Below, piece by piece: positions 1 to 11,830 of a DNA stretch of 64,000 bases. The position numbers were made by a program, and so were the translations under genes. The first letter of the stretch is position 1; every line of letters starts with the position of its first letter. The notes beneath the pieces are model-generated. The model searched no databases, was not told the origin of the DNA, and saw only the letters and a list, made by a program, of their open reading frames with translations. Origin of the DNA: Bugula neritina (lineage: Eukaryota > Bryozoa > Gymnolaemata > Cheilostomatida > Bugulidae); assembly GCA_964035545.1 (NCBI GenBank), contig OZ037766.1:17759581-17823580 (forward strand). Direction: 5' to 3'.

Positions 1-180
1 GCATATTACAAATGCATGAACCTACGCTAACCATAAATTATTTGCTTGTGTACTCACTACTGTTTTATTTTAAATTTATATAGCAGTAGCTTTTTTAATC
101 AATCACATATTAATCTGCAAGAGTTTAATTGCACAGATAATGTAGACATTTTGTATAAAAATTAGTATTAACATGTAATG

Positions 181-1462
181 CCTTGCATGTGGGTCTATAT
201 TGCCAGTTGGTATCATCACCTATAATACCATGTTGATAACCCTTTCTTGTATACGATTTACTTAGCGAAACAGCATGATTATCTTACAAATGTAATGACA
301 TCAGCCGTGGGACAATATAGTCTAGAATCTAGACTCTAGATTCTTTTAACTGTGAAGTAATCAGCCTCAAACCATTGCTGGATGAAGTGCCTACACTTAG
401 CTGTGAAGCTACTGCAATAACATCAACAATTTTACTAATGAGTTTTCAATACATGTTTTAGTCAGTTGGGTAAAATACAAAGGTTCTCTGGTATATGCTA
501 GAATAAATGATGATTAAACATTGGATTTGATGAACATTTTTTCATGTTGTGTGATGCAACATGATAGTTACAGAGAAAACGCTGATCCCACTAAAACTGT
601 AATGAAGGCATTATATTTCAACACTGACTGCATACAACATTGTTACCAACAGAATATTATCCATATATGAGTTTGTATTTTGCAAAATAAGCATCGAGTC
701 TGAGCTGCCATTTTCTTTCACCCAAAAACCATTAATATCAGACTTTAGCTTACAAAGCATAGTGGTATAGCACATGCATATACAATAGCACACCAAAAAA
801 AATATTATTAAGTGCTACACTTTATTGGTTACCAAGGGTGGCTGCAGAAAGCACAGCAGACTATTATAATCTTTTCTAAAAGAGGTGCAAACAGTAAGCT
901 CCAGGACTATTTAGGATATCAAGTCCTTTATGGGTTGATTGCTCTTTTAACCTGGATTCTAAGAATAGCAATTAATTTAGTTTAGAGTTACTGCATTCTA
1001 GTCAGTTGAAAATGGCCTTTCTTTCCAGGTGGCATGGCCAGGAAATAAGTAAATACTGTAAGAGGATCGCCATGTAGTAGAAATAGGTGTGCTCCGGAAG
1101 CACTATAGTGAAGTTTTAATGGCTGGCATATGGTATTGGATACTAGCCCTCAGAATGTTTTTGTCATCTTCCTGCCTCAATGGTGGTTGATGATTACTTT
1201 GAGTGAGGAAAAACATGTATTGAAAACTCATTAGTATAGCTTCAGAGCTAGGTGCAGATATTTCCTCGAACAATGACTTGAGACTGAGAAGCTCACGTTA
1301 AAATGAAGCAAGCTGCTAACAAAATTACTTCATAGTTGAAAAAACTGGACTATATTGTCCTATGGCTGATGGCATTGCATTTGTGGGATAAACATGCTGT
1401 TTCACTAAGGAAATCATGTACAAATTGGTGATGATACCAAGTAACAGTATAGACTAGCATGC
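181..1462. mobile_element. Inverted-repeat element, arms about 250-290 bp, no coding capacity seen
   Basis: Bases about 186-460 reappear in reverse complement at about 1205-1462. Matching blocks include TTGGTATCATCACC against GGTGATGATACCAA, the GAAACAGCATG block, GGACAATATAGTC, and the inner ATGAGTTTTCAATACATG block. The left arm has an extra TCTAGAATCTAGACTCTAGA palindrome. The 750 bp between the arms has no convincing open reading frame. This is the layout of a foldback or non-autonomous DNA transposon. I could not fix the exact ends or a target duplication. Bases 1-180 before it hold nothing I recognise. Confidence 0.6.
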
Positions 1463-3160
1463 CAAGCACTACAGGTTAAAGCTCATTTTTATATAAATCG
1501 TCTATGTTTTCTGTTGCTAAAAGCTGTGCATTTTAACTCCTGCAAATAAATATGCAACCAAGTCAAAAAAATTACTGTTGTAATTTTTTTAAGTAAAATA
1601 ATGGTGGGCACATAAGCAACTATAATTTATGCTTAGCACATGCTTATACATGTGTTTGTCAGTGTGCTGTAAATATATGCTAGTGATGATAAATATGGTG
1701 CAGCACTGCCATTACAGTTTGCTGACTGTGCTATGCTATTGCTACTGTTTTGCAATAGTAACAACAGTGTTTGATTCGCTGCACCTAAACAGTGTCTACC
1801 TTCGATGAAATCACCTAAGTTATATAGCTGCCTATGGTTTATTACAAACCAAGTCAGAAAACTGGCATAGCAATATAAGCCAAAACAGATTTCGCAATAC
1901 TAATAATTTCCCCATACACTGAAGTGTTGTAGATGACTACAGCGTGATCAGATTATAAAACTCAACCAAAAAAGGGGTGTGTACCAACTCTAAAATATCA
2001 CCACTATAACTTATATAAAACTCTACATTATTAGGCCAATCAGATACAATCATTAGCTGGTCATGTAGAGTCCAGCCAATCAGAATTGTATAAAGTTGCA
2101 GCCAGCCAGCGTGCTACTCATCTGCCAAAAACAACCAGCCAATTTACCACTATGTCGATGAAAATGTCATTAAATGTGTTTTGCCAAAACAGCTGGGGTT
2201 GTGGTCAAACTGCTCCAGGGTAATTTTTCAGGAATACATTCTTTAAATGCATTTTTTAAGCACTTAATTTAAACATTTTGAAAAATGAACTCATGATTCA
2301 TAAATTTAAGATATGAAATAAAATAATGCATGTAATAAAAGTTGCACAGCTATTTCCTAGAAGTATGCATTTTGCATTTGAACTTGCAGAAGTTTATATA
2401 AGTTATAGTGGTGAGTATCTAGAATTGGTTCAAGGTACTAAATGTACCAATCTTACATGGTCTATTGTTCTGCTGGCTGTCACCATTCTGTTTATAGCTG
2501 TTAAACTTTCAACTCTTTGGATAATGAGCAGTATTTGTATCATAGATTACATACATGACGAGTAGGCATGTGATCTAATCAGTAACATGTATCATTTTAG
2601 TAAGACAGTGCTGACTATTTCTATAGTGCAACTTACCATTTTAATATCTAAGAGTTGAAAAGTTAACAATTATATGCAGAGTTGGGACAGCCAACACAAA
2701 AATGCTTTCAAGTTTATTTTTCTTAAAATTTATCATATAAAGAATTATTTCTAAAAAAGGTTTTTGAACTGTTAATATGTGTGCTTATACCAAAACATCT
2801 ATTTCTTAACAGAACAATTCTATAATATAGTTGGCGTTTTATATAGTAGTCAAACTTTAAATATTTAATGTTATTTGCTCTCTACATTATTGTGGTTTAA
2901 TTATATACCTGCTAAGAGGAGAGAACTCTTAGTTATAAATTGAATGGTGAGATATTAGAAAAAAGTTTATTCTACACAGCCAGCATATTTTCTTGCTCAC
3001 TTTATTCAAAGAAAAAAATCAATGGCCTTTGTATTAAGAAAGTTTCGTTTACTTTCAAATATAAAAATTTAGGTTACAAAATTTGTTCATTGGAAAAATG
3101 AGCTGTTATCTAAGTATTACAAAACATATTTCTAAGTTGCTGTATTATTTATTAACATAG
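1463..3160. other. Non-coding stretch, probably intron of the adaptor-like gene
   Basis: No exon with good splice sites and sensible protein was found here. The segment about 2330-2540 is repeat DNA. Its first part resembles 14380-14460 (AAAAGTTGCACAG, ATGCATTTTGCA, then TTATAGTGGTGAG or TTATAATGGTGAG). Its second part resembles 26745-26825 (CTGTTTAGAGCTGTTAA, TTTTCAACTCTT). Bases 2645-2695 carry an inverted copy of that second block. An apparent 79-codon frame at 2326-2565 lies wholly in this repeat and is unlikely to be a gene. Confidence 0.4.
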
Positions 3161-4745
3161 AATCCAACTCCCCAGCCAACTGCTGTCGCTACACCAGCTG
3201 GTCAGCCTTGGCCACCCCAGAATGCTGCTGCTTTGTCGTGGGGTAATGCTTTACCAACTCAAGTGAGTTTCACTGCTTCACTGTTGTGAAATTATTTTAC
3301 TCAAAATTGGTGCTTTTTTAGATTCTCCGCAAAATTGCATACATGAACAGAGGTGTCCCCTTTTCTATATCATCTATGTATTTTAATTTAAATGTGTTTA
3401 TAAAAATATTTTTTTTCCATCTTGTAGAGGAATAATTAAAAATGAAGAATTTGTATGTTTATATTGATTGCGCCCTGTATGATAGTGTGATGCTGCACTA
3501 CCTTTAAATATTTTCCTATTTTATATTGCAGAATGATCCATTTGCCACACAGCCGCAACAAAATGCATTCAGTCAACAAAAACCAACGTTTCCCCAGCAG
3601 CCATACAGTCAGCCAAGCAACCAGTCTTCTTTCAATCAGCCATTTCCTCAACCAGCTGTGTTTGCAAGCCAACAGCAACCACAAATGTTTCACTCTCAAG
3701 CAGTGTCTGGTGGATTTGCTGCAGCTAATCCCCAGTCCAGTGGCCTCTTTCAGCAACCAGTTCAACCACAAACTACTATGACCTCACCATTTGGCCAACA
3801 GTCAACTCAGTCACCAGCATTTCTGAAGGACCCATTCCTTACTCCTGCTACATTTCAGCAAACGGCCCAGCCAGTGCAACCAGCTGTTTCAGTGCAATCG
3901 ACCAATCCTTTTTCCCCTGGTGGCAATCAGTCATTTGGTGTCCTCCAGCCACAACAAGTGCCACACCCAGTGCAGACACCTGCATATGGTCAGCAATCTA
4001 ATAATTTATTTTCCGATTTGAATCCTCTTCCATCAAACAACCAGCAAGTTCGGAAAGATCAATTTTTTAGCGATGTCAAAAATCCTTCAAAGCCTAAAAT
4101 GAATGAAATGCAAACAAGCCAAGACTCTGCTGCTTCGATCAACCGTATGTACAACATGTTTATTACAAAATTGTTTTGCTCTCGCATGATTTGCACTAGT
4201 GATGAATGCTGTTGGTAATGCACTATAATAGTATAATTCACTTCTTGGTAATAATATGCTTGATTCTCCTATGTACATTACCTTTAATTAGCTTCCTGGT
4301 GTCAGTAAATGATCATCTTCGCTTCTTGATTATATTCACTGCTTTTCTAAGCTTATGCAAATGGATTTCTCATTCGATGTTTGGAAACCATGAGTTAATG
4401 CAAACCGCAACCACAAATCCATCAGAGCATCCATTAGCATATGCAAAGCCATGGAAACACAGTGATTATTGCTGTCAATACCCTGGGCTTTCAACCCATG
4501 GATTTTGTCCCTTCTACTTTCTACTTTTAATCCATATACTTGATTGTCAACCAATTTCAGTGACAATGGGTAATAACCAGCCCATGGCTAGAGATTTTGA
4601 TTGGTTAAGTCAATTTATGGGCCAACCTCTAGTCACTCGGCAGTCAGTCCAATTAAATACTACAACCCCAGTTGGTTTGGTTGCTGCTCCTCCTAGTCAC
4701 AGCAGACAGAGGCAAGGGCAAACTTCCTCGGCTCTACCTATGTAG
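3161..4745 (+). CDS. C-terminal exons of a Gln/Asn/Pro-rich DPF/NPF-motif protein (endocytic adaptor-like)
   Basis: Three exons fit in phase: 3161-3262 (34 codons, AG before and GTGAGT after), 3532-4144 (donor GTATGT) and 4561-4745 (acceptor TTTCAG; stop TAG at 4743-4745). The product is very rich in Gln, Asn, Pro, Ser and Phe. It contains DPF twice (NDPFATQ near the start of exon 2, KDPFLTP in the middle), one NPF (TNPFSPGG), and NLFSDLNPL and DFDWLSQF near the end. Short DPF, NPF and FxDxF-type motifs are bait for AP2 appendage and EH domains in clathrin adaptors, so an endocytic or trafficking role is likely. Upstream exons lie outside the window or were missed. The tail recalls SCYL2, Dab or AGFG proteins, but low complexity makes a family call unsafe. 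The gene converges on calreticulin. Confidence 0.6.
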
Positions 4746-5326
4746 CCAGGTAAACTTTTAAAGGGAAATAATTGCTGCAGTCTGGGAGGAGACAACTCCT
4801 ATTTCCATACACTTAGTGAAGAAATAGCGCAAAATCGCATAATTATTATAAATGTATATATGCAAGGCTGTTAACATCTAGAGTTACCTGTGCTTTCTGG
4901 CTTGAGTTTACATACATTTGAAGTGAACTTTATTAGAAACGTAAGTTTCTTCTATTGCAAAAATGTCAGCCATGAAACTGTTCTGTGCTGACAAGGGTAT
5001 AAACCCTGAAACTGCTGTACACAGATTGAGGTGTGCATATATATAGGTATATATGCTAATGCACGGTTTCTTCTACAATGTAGTTTGCTGAAAAGTTATG
5101 CTGCTTTGCTATTTTAGTGAACAAATTAATTTTTGACAATTTTAGATGGGGCCTTATGGTAAATCTTGGTTTAACAGGAAACAAGTTTTCCAGGTAAGTT
5201 CCTGTAAAACTAACTCAATGAAAGAGTTGTAGTTTTGTTTATAGAAATGAAAAAAACTGCATGAAATTCTAATTTTTATTGTAGACCAAGATGTTCCAGA
5301 GCTTTGATATGTTGGCATCTAATTAG
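4746..5326 (+). other. Possible spliced 3' UTR or alternative C-terminal exons
   Basis: Directly after the TAG stop at 4743-4745 the sequence reads CCAG|GTAAAC, a usable donor. Two further exon-like blocks follow. Block 5146-5193 lies between TTTTAG and GTAAGT, and is 48 bp and open in frame 0. Block 5285-5326 follows ATTGTAG and stays in the same frame to a TAG at 5324-5326. Together they could encode MGPYGKSWFNRKQVFQ plus TKMFQSFDMLASN. They do not match the phase of the donor at 4144, so a 3' UTR with introns, or a separate alternative end, are the readings left. Confidence 0.35.
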
Positions 5327-6043
5327 AAACTGTTATCCCAGAGACCATTCATACTTTATGTATTACAGATGATTATTCCACAAATTACTTAGCTCTAAGG
5401 CATACGTGTTTCCTTTCATTTTGCAAATTGTTTCAGTTAATTTCTTTTATTCATATTTAGGGTGCAGGTTTTTTTAGTCTCGACTTATTTTATGGAAATA
5501 ATTTCAATAACTATATTACTCAATTAGGAACTGAATTTATTGTTGCTTAGTTTTACTGATATATTGGTGCTTATTCACCTAATTTCTCTTATATTTGTGT
5601 AATGTCACAGCGTTTGCTAATGATTTACTGATATAATAATTAATATTGCTGTTCGAACTGCCTATCACCAGTACAGTTACGAGTCTGCACTGACGATTGT
5701 CAAATTATACATTATGCAAATTATAAATATAATAATTTATACATTTTCACAGGTGTATTGTTGACCGCATGCTCAGCTAGCCATTATAATATAGTATTCA
5801 GTATATACAGATACAAGCCATAAACATATAATTCAATCAATTATAATACCACTGAGATATTTTTTAATGTACATACAACTGAAGACAACACTATACATGA
5901 TTTCAATACAGTATAAGATAATTGTTTCAACTAGTACCATTGTATTAATACCAGAATTTGGCTTTCTGTTCTTATCGATTGCAATTATATAACATAGTGT
6001 TGGAACGCGGGAAGTTTTCTTGAATCTGTTTCTCAAAACATAT
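5327..6043. other. Convergent 3' intergenic region
   Basis: This is AT-rich sequence between the last stop of the adaptor-like gene and the calreticulin stop. No coding signal was seen. A reverse-strand AATAAA near 5446-5451 could end the calreticulin transcript, but other weak signals exist nearby and I cannot choose between them. An apparent reverse frame at 5833-6120 runs through the last calreticulin exon and is not a separate gene. Confidence 0.4.
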
Positions 6044-9000
6044 TTATAATTCATCATGATCATGATCAAGTTCATCTTCCTAAAATACCAATTTAAACAG
6101 TTATACTGGATACAAATCATACATACTCATGCATCAAACTGAAAGCATGAACAATTTTATTGAATGCTAACTGACCTAATAAAATTAACTTAGTTGATAT
6201 GAAGAATTTTATAGACCTAGCTTCTTCAGGTGAATACAAACACTAACCTCCATTTCATTGATTGGCTCATGATCGTCTTCAGCATCTTCATCATTGTCTG
6301 TTTCTCCATTGGCCTTAGCCTCTTCATCCATTTTCTTCTGTTCTTCCTCTTCCTTCAACCGTTTCTCTTCATCTTGAGCTTCCTTCATTTTTTTCTCGCC
6401 CTCGGATTGAGTTTTCCATGCAGCGGCCAGTTCTTTTACATCCTCTTCATTATCTGTTATCAAGACGTTATCAAAGATGGTTCCAGCTTTCACCTAAAAC
6501 AATAAGAATAAGAGGATACATATTACAATAAATATATAGCCAAAACCATCAAAAGAAAACTTCTGAAGCAACATATTTAAGCATTCCCAATGTATTCTGC
6601 TGCTTAACACACCTGCCACAAATCAAAACCTAAAATTCCAAAGTCTTCATATGCGTACAGCTTTTCGTCTGGAGTAAACTCGGGATTATCAATTTCTGGA
6701 TGGATCCATTTGCCTTTGTACTCAGGGTTGTCAATTTGCTTGGGCTTCCATTCACCCTTGTATTCTGGATTATCAATCATTGGTGGTTCCCATTCACCAT
6801 CCATTTCATCATCCCAATCTTCAGGTTTGGTAGCATCAGGGTCAGCAATGTGTTCTGGCTTATCCCAATCTTCTGGCTTTGTGTCTTCTGGGTCATCAAT
6901 TTTCTCTCGTTCATCCCAATCATCTGGTTTCTTTGCTTCAGGGTCTTTAATCTTTTTTGGTGGTAAGATGTCCCAGTCTTCTTCCAGACTACCACTTTCA
7001 ACTTTTTTATCATCAATTCTTACTTCATAACTATTATCAGGATTGACGACCAGAGTGTATAAATGAGTGTATACATCATCTTTACACCTAATATCTTTTT
7101 TAATAAGATGGTTCTTGCCTTTATATGCGAAAATTACGTGAACTTTTTTGGTACCTGGCCCGCAAATATCTGGTCCTAAAAATAAATTGCAGTACATATA
7201 CACACACGCATATGCAAAAATATAAAGCTATATGTTGTCATCCACAAACTCAAAAAATATCATCTATTAGGACAATATCTATCATTTGGGGCCCATTAGA
7301 CCATTAAATTAACTTTGTTGACATGCCTTTTCTTAATTGATGAGACAAAAAGAGAAAGCTATTTCTTAACAATTATTTATGCCATATACAAAACCATTCA
7401 GAGAGATTTAAAATTTTTTTCTAGTTTTGAAGTCCCTACAACTTATTATTTGCATAATGCCGCTAGAAAATCCAACAGAAAATGCATTGCCTCTACAAAT
7501 CCAATGTTAAATGAGAAGCCTACACTCTTTAGTCAGTTGCCTTGACTTATTGTCAGCATTTATGTACTTGGTCTTTTTGTGTACATATAAAACATAAGAG
7601 TCTAGGCATATATGAAACAATAATTGGACTAAACTTGATTAACTTAGCAAACATTTCAACACTATTGAAATTTTAATTCTGCTATTTTTTTATGTTAGGC
7701 ATCGTATTATTGTGGCAGCAGCACACGCAATATTTTAGCCAGGTCTGAAATCAGCATATTGTAGCAAACAACTTTTGCTAGGGATTTGCTACACAGTAAA
7801 TAAATTAAAAACACATAAACAGCATACCAGCTTACCAAACATGATATTGTAAGGTGACTCTCCATGCATATCAGTTTGATCCAGATCACTAGCGAACAAC
7901 TTTACATAGCCACCACCACAGTCAATGTTTTGTTCATGTTTCACTGAAAACTGGACATACAAGGTTTTCCCTTCATTACTAAATTTCTCGAATTTAGTAG
8001 AAAGTCCATAGAACTTTGCATTTTCTGCAGTTTTAATACCTGCAAAAAGAAAGGGACAAAACAAAATTAATTGAGCCCAACATCAACATCAACATCAACA
8101 CATTAACAGCCAAAATTGACCCTGATGCCAAAATTTGATGATTACTAACCCTTGTCTGCCATCTCATCACTATAAAATTCTCCAGCAGTCCACTCCCAGT
8201 TCCCAGCTTCTGCTCCTTTGTGTTTAGACTCGATCCATCTTTCTTTCCAACTCTCTAAAGTAAAATAAATATGCAGTGTACAACTATAATCTATATTGAT
8301 CCAATGACATGTATATGGCTACTAAGAAATAGGTATGTTTTAGCATTTTTTTATTTGTGCAAAAGCAGTTTGGAGTTAGAGTTTTGGGGGCAAACACTAC
8401 CAAAATATTCTTATAACACAACAAAAATAATTCAGTGAAGGTTAGTTCAAACCCCACTTTCAGAGATCATAAAACTAAAAATGGTTTGGCAACAAGGTTA
8501 GTAACAGCCTTTAGCTCATAAGCAGTAAATTAGCTATAATACTTTGTATATAAAACATCAATATTAACAGAACTGGGCTGAAGTTTCCGGTTAAGCGCTT
8601 AAAATTAATTAATTTTGATGACACTTTGTAAGCCTTGGTGAAATTGCTACAAGTTTTTGTACATAAGTTTTTGTACACCTCTACAGATAAATTTGTCAAA
8701 TCATGATTAGATAGACTAAGGCTAATTCAAATTATGATGTCAATGCTGATGGAAAGATTACAGCTATCATAGGCTGCTAAAATTTATGTAACTTGACTAT
8801 CAATTTATAATATTTGGATGTAATATTTTTCAAGCCATCCTAGACATTAACTTGATGAAGTACTTAAAAGTCAATTTAGATGGACTCTCCTGAAAGACAG
8901 GTGGATAAAACATGAAATTAACTATGGTTTAACAGCACCAATTTCATGTGACTTTAAATTAGTGCTGTTAAACCATAAGAACCGCCAAGTTAGATTTTAA

Positions 9001-10982
9001 TAAGTAATGGTTATTTTACTATGAAGCTGGCTGCTGGATTTAGATTTATGGTACTACTAGGAGACTATTAAATGCTGTGTTTACTTAATAAATTATAGTG
9101 TAGATATTTCTAGCAATAACGTATTCACCGGCTTTCCATGGATCGATCGATCCATGGAAAGACGTCAAACCATCGATCTGAGCTGGTCGGTCTGTAGAGT
9201 TCGAACTCAGATCGATCTCAAGGCACTAAGACCATGGAAAGACGAAAGATCAATCTAAGAAGAAGAAAAATTTCGTCCGCTAATAAAAATGATAAATTAT
9301 TAATTACTAAGCAAATTACTTAATAATTACGATAGCCACATTTTCAGATGCCAAAACTTTGACTTATATAAAATTATAGAGGATAGAAGGTACAAAAAAT
9401 GGGAGCATTTAAATTGAATTTAAATGGCTAGTAAAATTTACTTCAATTAGCTATTTGCTGTGTAATTTCAAGCCTAACAATCCTGTAAGTTTATGAATAA
9501 TCTGCAAGACAGCTATTAATTTTATATAAGCTGTCAAGCTAAAAAATTAGTTAGGAAGAGTTCATATATGCAAATCAGTTTAAAAATCAAAATAATGATT
9601 CATTTCTTTATCAACACCTTTAAGGAATAGCATAAACATAAGTATTTTTTAGTTTTAAACCCTACCACCAATAAATTTTGTGATTTTAAATATTACAATA
9701 TTCCACTCACTTAATGTATATCACTACCATACTCGTAATGATACTACATAAGTCATAAACCATTACCAGGAACTTATCCCAACAAACACAGTAAAGGTGT
9801 CACTCCTAGACCAACTGTAACTCTAGGACTTAGTGTTACTCATACTGTTAGTATTACTAGCCAAGTACTAGCAGTAGTAGACAGTAGCATGTTGTATAAC
9901 TGCAAGTGTAAGCGACCAAATCTTGACTGCCTAACAGTAACGCCCTCATTCTTGACTTATACTTAATCTAACAGTAAATGTTCACTTATAGTTATTGAAT
10001 TTGCATCTTACTTAGTCTTGCTCTTAGATTTTAAAGTTTCAAGCTTTAGCTGAGAGTTTAGACTATACACACCTTGAACATAGAATTGTCCTATAAGCAG
10101 CTCCGAGTTATGGGTGAATCAGCGTAGTAGTTGAAGGTTCTGGAGTTTGGAGCTCCACGAAACACCAACTCTAAACTCAAGAACCCCAAACTATTGCACT
10201 CACTCCTAGTCACCCCCTAAATTCAGAGCTGCTTAGAGTTGCATTAGTGCATGAGGGGTTACTGTTGCTTCGGACACAAGTTGCCTCGTACACAAACTGC
10301 TATCCATTTCGTACACAAAATAAATAATAAATTATTAATTAATCAACTGCATAACCACTTGAATGATACCAGTTTATTTATTTATTGCATCCCAACATCA
10401 ACATGTTTTTCAAACAAAAAATAATATACATAAAGTTAAACTAAGTGATAAGTCACTCTAACTCTAAGTGCAGTCAATGTCATCTATGACTACTGATAAC
10501 AATATGAATATATACACCAAAAGAGTAGTACCCCTAACATTTACTTCTACATCTACATCACTAGGGTGGTGTATCAGTTATCACTAACACTAACATTAGT
10601 GTATCAGTTATCACTAACACTAACATTAACTGTTAATAAGTATTACTATTACATTTACTATGGCTCATAGTCAATGTCATAGTCCTACATCAATTAATAA
10701 ATAGATATAACAAATATGTTAGTTTACTTTTAAGTAATTTACTTCGAAGTGCACGAAAAGAGCTGAAAAAGTAGGTACGAAACGACTTGTCATTTTGTGT
10801 ACGAAATGACCTGCACTGGCTTAGAGAACCATTCCATGGACATCATGGTCAAGTTCAACTTGAGTTGAATAGCAAATTTACTTTTAACCGATAAACTTAC
10901 CATCAAATGTTTCTTTTAAATGCGTGGTAGCGATTACTGAACCAAGTAATGCTGAGATAACTAGCACCAACTTCATCTTCAT
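6044..10982 (-). CDS. CALR: Calreticulin, ER lectin chaperone and calcium store protein
   Basis: Six exons on the minus strand: 10901-10982, 8150-8254, 7836-8039, 6613-7175, 6248-6493 and 6044-6079. Together they are 1236 nt, or 411 residues plus stop, the usual family length. All junctions are GT-AG and in phase. The start is the outer of two ATGs and opens a hydrophobic signal peptide. The lectin domain carries KHEQNIDCGGGYVK and IMFGPDICGPG, giving the two disulfide cysteines, and a third Cys is in DIRCKDD. The P-domain has three IxDPxxxKPxDWD repeats followed by three GxWxPxxIDNPE repeats. A Lys/Glu-rich acidic C-domain follows, shorter than in vertebrates. The last exon encodes EDELDHDHDEL, so the retention signal is HDEL. 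The role is folding of glycoproteins and calcium buffering in the ER lumen. Intron 1 (8255-10900) is the longest and holds repeats only. Confidence 0.97.
8922..8980. repeat. Short hairpin in calreticulin intron 1
   Basis: The arm CTATGGTTTAACAGCAC at about 8922-8938 is answered by GTGCTGTTAAACCATA at about 8963-8978, with a loop of about 24 bp. It is probably the remnant of a small inverted-repeat element. Confidence 0.6.
9120..9262. repeat. Palindromic CCATGG/GATC cassette, copy 1
   Basis: Bases 9132-9161 form a perfect 30-bp palindrome built from CTTTCCATGG, GATCGATCGATC and its mirror. A second stem follows (CGATCTGAG near 9174 with CTCAGATCG near 9207), and a third CCATGGAAAG occurs near 9232. 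A diverged copy in opposite orientation lies at 14085-14226. It shares ATTCACCG, CTTTCCATG, GATCGATC, CCATGGAAAGA and CTGAGCTGGTCGGTCTGT in the same order. The cassette lies inside calreticulin intron 1. Confidence 0.65.
10571..10630. repeat. 30-bp direct tandem duplication
   Basis: The unit beginning GTATCAGTTATCACTAAC occurs at 10571-10600 and again at 10601-10630 with only the last bases changed. It lies in calreticulin intron 1, about 270 bp inside exon 1. Confidence 0.8.
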
Positions 10983-11045
10983 TTCCAAAATGTACTTTCT
11001 GTGACCAGTAACCTACTGAGAGTGAAAACGAAGAAAAGCAAATGG

Positions 11046-11052
11046 TTATAAA
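11046..11052 (-). promoter_or_regulatory. Candidate TATA element of calreticulin
   Basis: On the minus strand this reads TTTATAA, about 65 bp before the chosen start codon at 10982. The position would give a short 5' leader. It is weak evidence in such AT-rich DNA. Confidence 0.3.
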
Positions 11053-11141
11053 CGTTTACAATTCAATGAATGAATAAGGTACACGTGAGGAGACCGGTGA
11101 CAGATGTACTGATGTGATTGGTACACAGCTTACGGCCATGT

Positions 11142-11160
11142 CCAATAATATTAGCCCACG
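11142..11160 (+). promoter_or_regulatory. ER stress response element (ERSE) of calreticulin
   Basis: The sequence is an exact CCAAT-N9-CCACG: CCAAT at 11142-11146, nine bases, and CCACG at 11156-11160. It lies 160-180 bp upstream of the calreticulin start. This is the known ERSE consensus bound by NF-Y and by ATF6 or XBP1, and it is typical of vertebrate calreticulin and GRP promoters. The element is on the strand opposite the gene; ERSEs are known to work in both orientations. An inverted CCAAT (ATTGG) also lies at 11117-11121. Unfolded-protein-response control is therefore likely, though this is inference. Confidence 0.7.
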
Positions 11161-11278
11161 CTTCGCGTTGCTCCGGAATTTGATCGGATATTTATAATAC
11201 AGTGCATTGTGGTCTAGCTATGGCCCTCCTATCCTGAAATATAAACCGTCACCATAATCGACAATAGTCCGTGTATCG

Positions 11279-11830
11279 GTGATGACAATTAAACAAAATA
11301 GATCTAAAATTTACCGTTACTATAACGTGACTCTAAAACGATTAATAACACGAATAGTAATAGTTATAGTTCTACTGCTATTGCCTATTAGTATTGCTAT
11401 TAGCAAAACTCCAAGAAGTAAGGAAAATTATAAATTATTGAATGTTAATTATACTAATACTAATACTAATAGTACTTAGTAGTAAAAGTAATACTGAGTC
11501 TAATAGTATTGCTAATCGTAACGGTAATCAGAAATGCCTAATGGTATTACTATAAGTATAAGTATACGTGACACTAACAGTAATACTAATACTATTACTA
11601 ATACTATTACTAATATATTATTACTATTACTATTAGTAATAGTATTACTATTACTATTAGTTTTAGTATTAATAATACTAGCGGTATTGTTTTAATTATA
11701 CTTTAAATTATAGTAATTTACTGAAAAAGTAATACTAATAGTAATAGTAATAAGCAATAATGCTAATACTAATAGTAATTTCACACCAACATTAAATCTA
11801 ATGGGTAACACTAACTGTAATGACTAATGA
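11279..11830. repeat. Low-complexity ACTAAT/AGTATT-rich region
   Basis: Trinucleotide-like runs of AAT, ACT, AGT and ATT dominate, with local inverted symmetry (TACTATTACTAATACTATTA and mirror forms near 11580-11650). A 66-codon frame at 11279-11479 lies in this simple sequence and is not credible as a gene. The rest of 11161-12650 holds nothing else I recognise. Confidence 0.6.

Noticed and set aside
2326-2565. 79-codon frame with a hydrophobic stretch
   Set aside because: It lies wholly in repeat blocks that recur at 14380-14460 and 26745-26825.
6700-7030. Plus-strand frames over the calreticulin P-domain
   Set aside because: They are antisense shadows of the repeat-rich P-domain exon.
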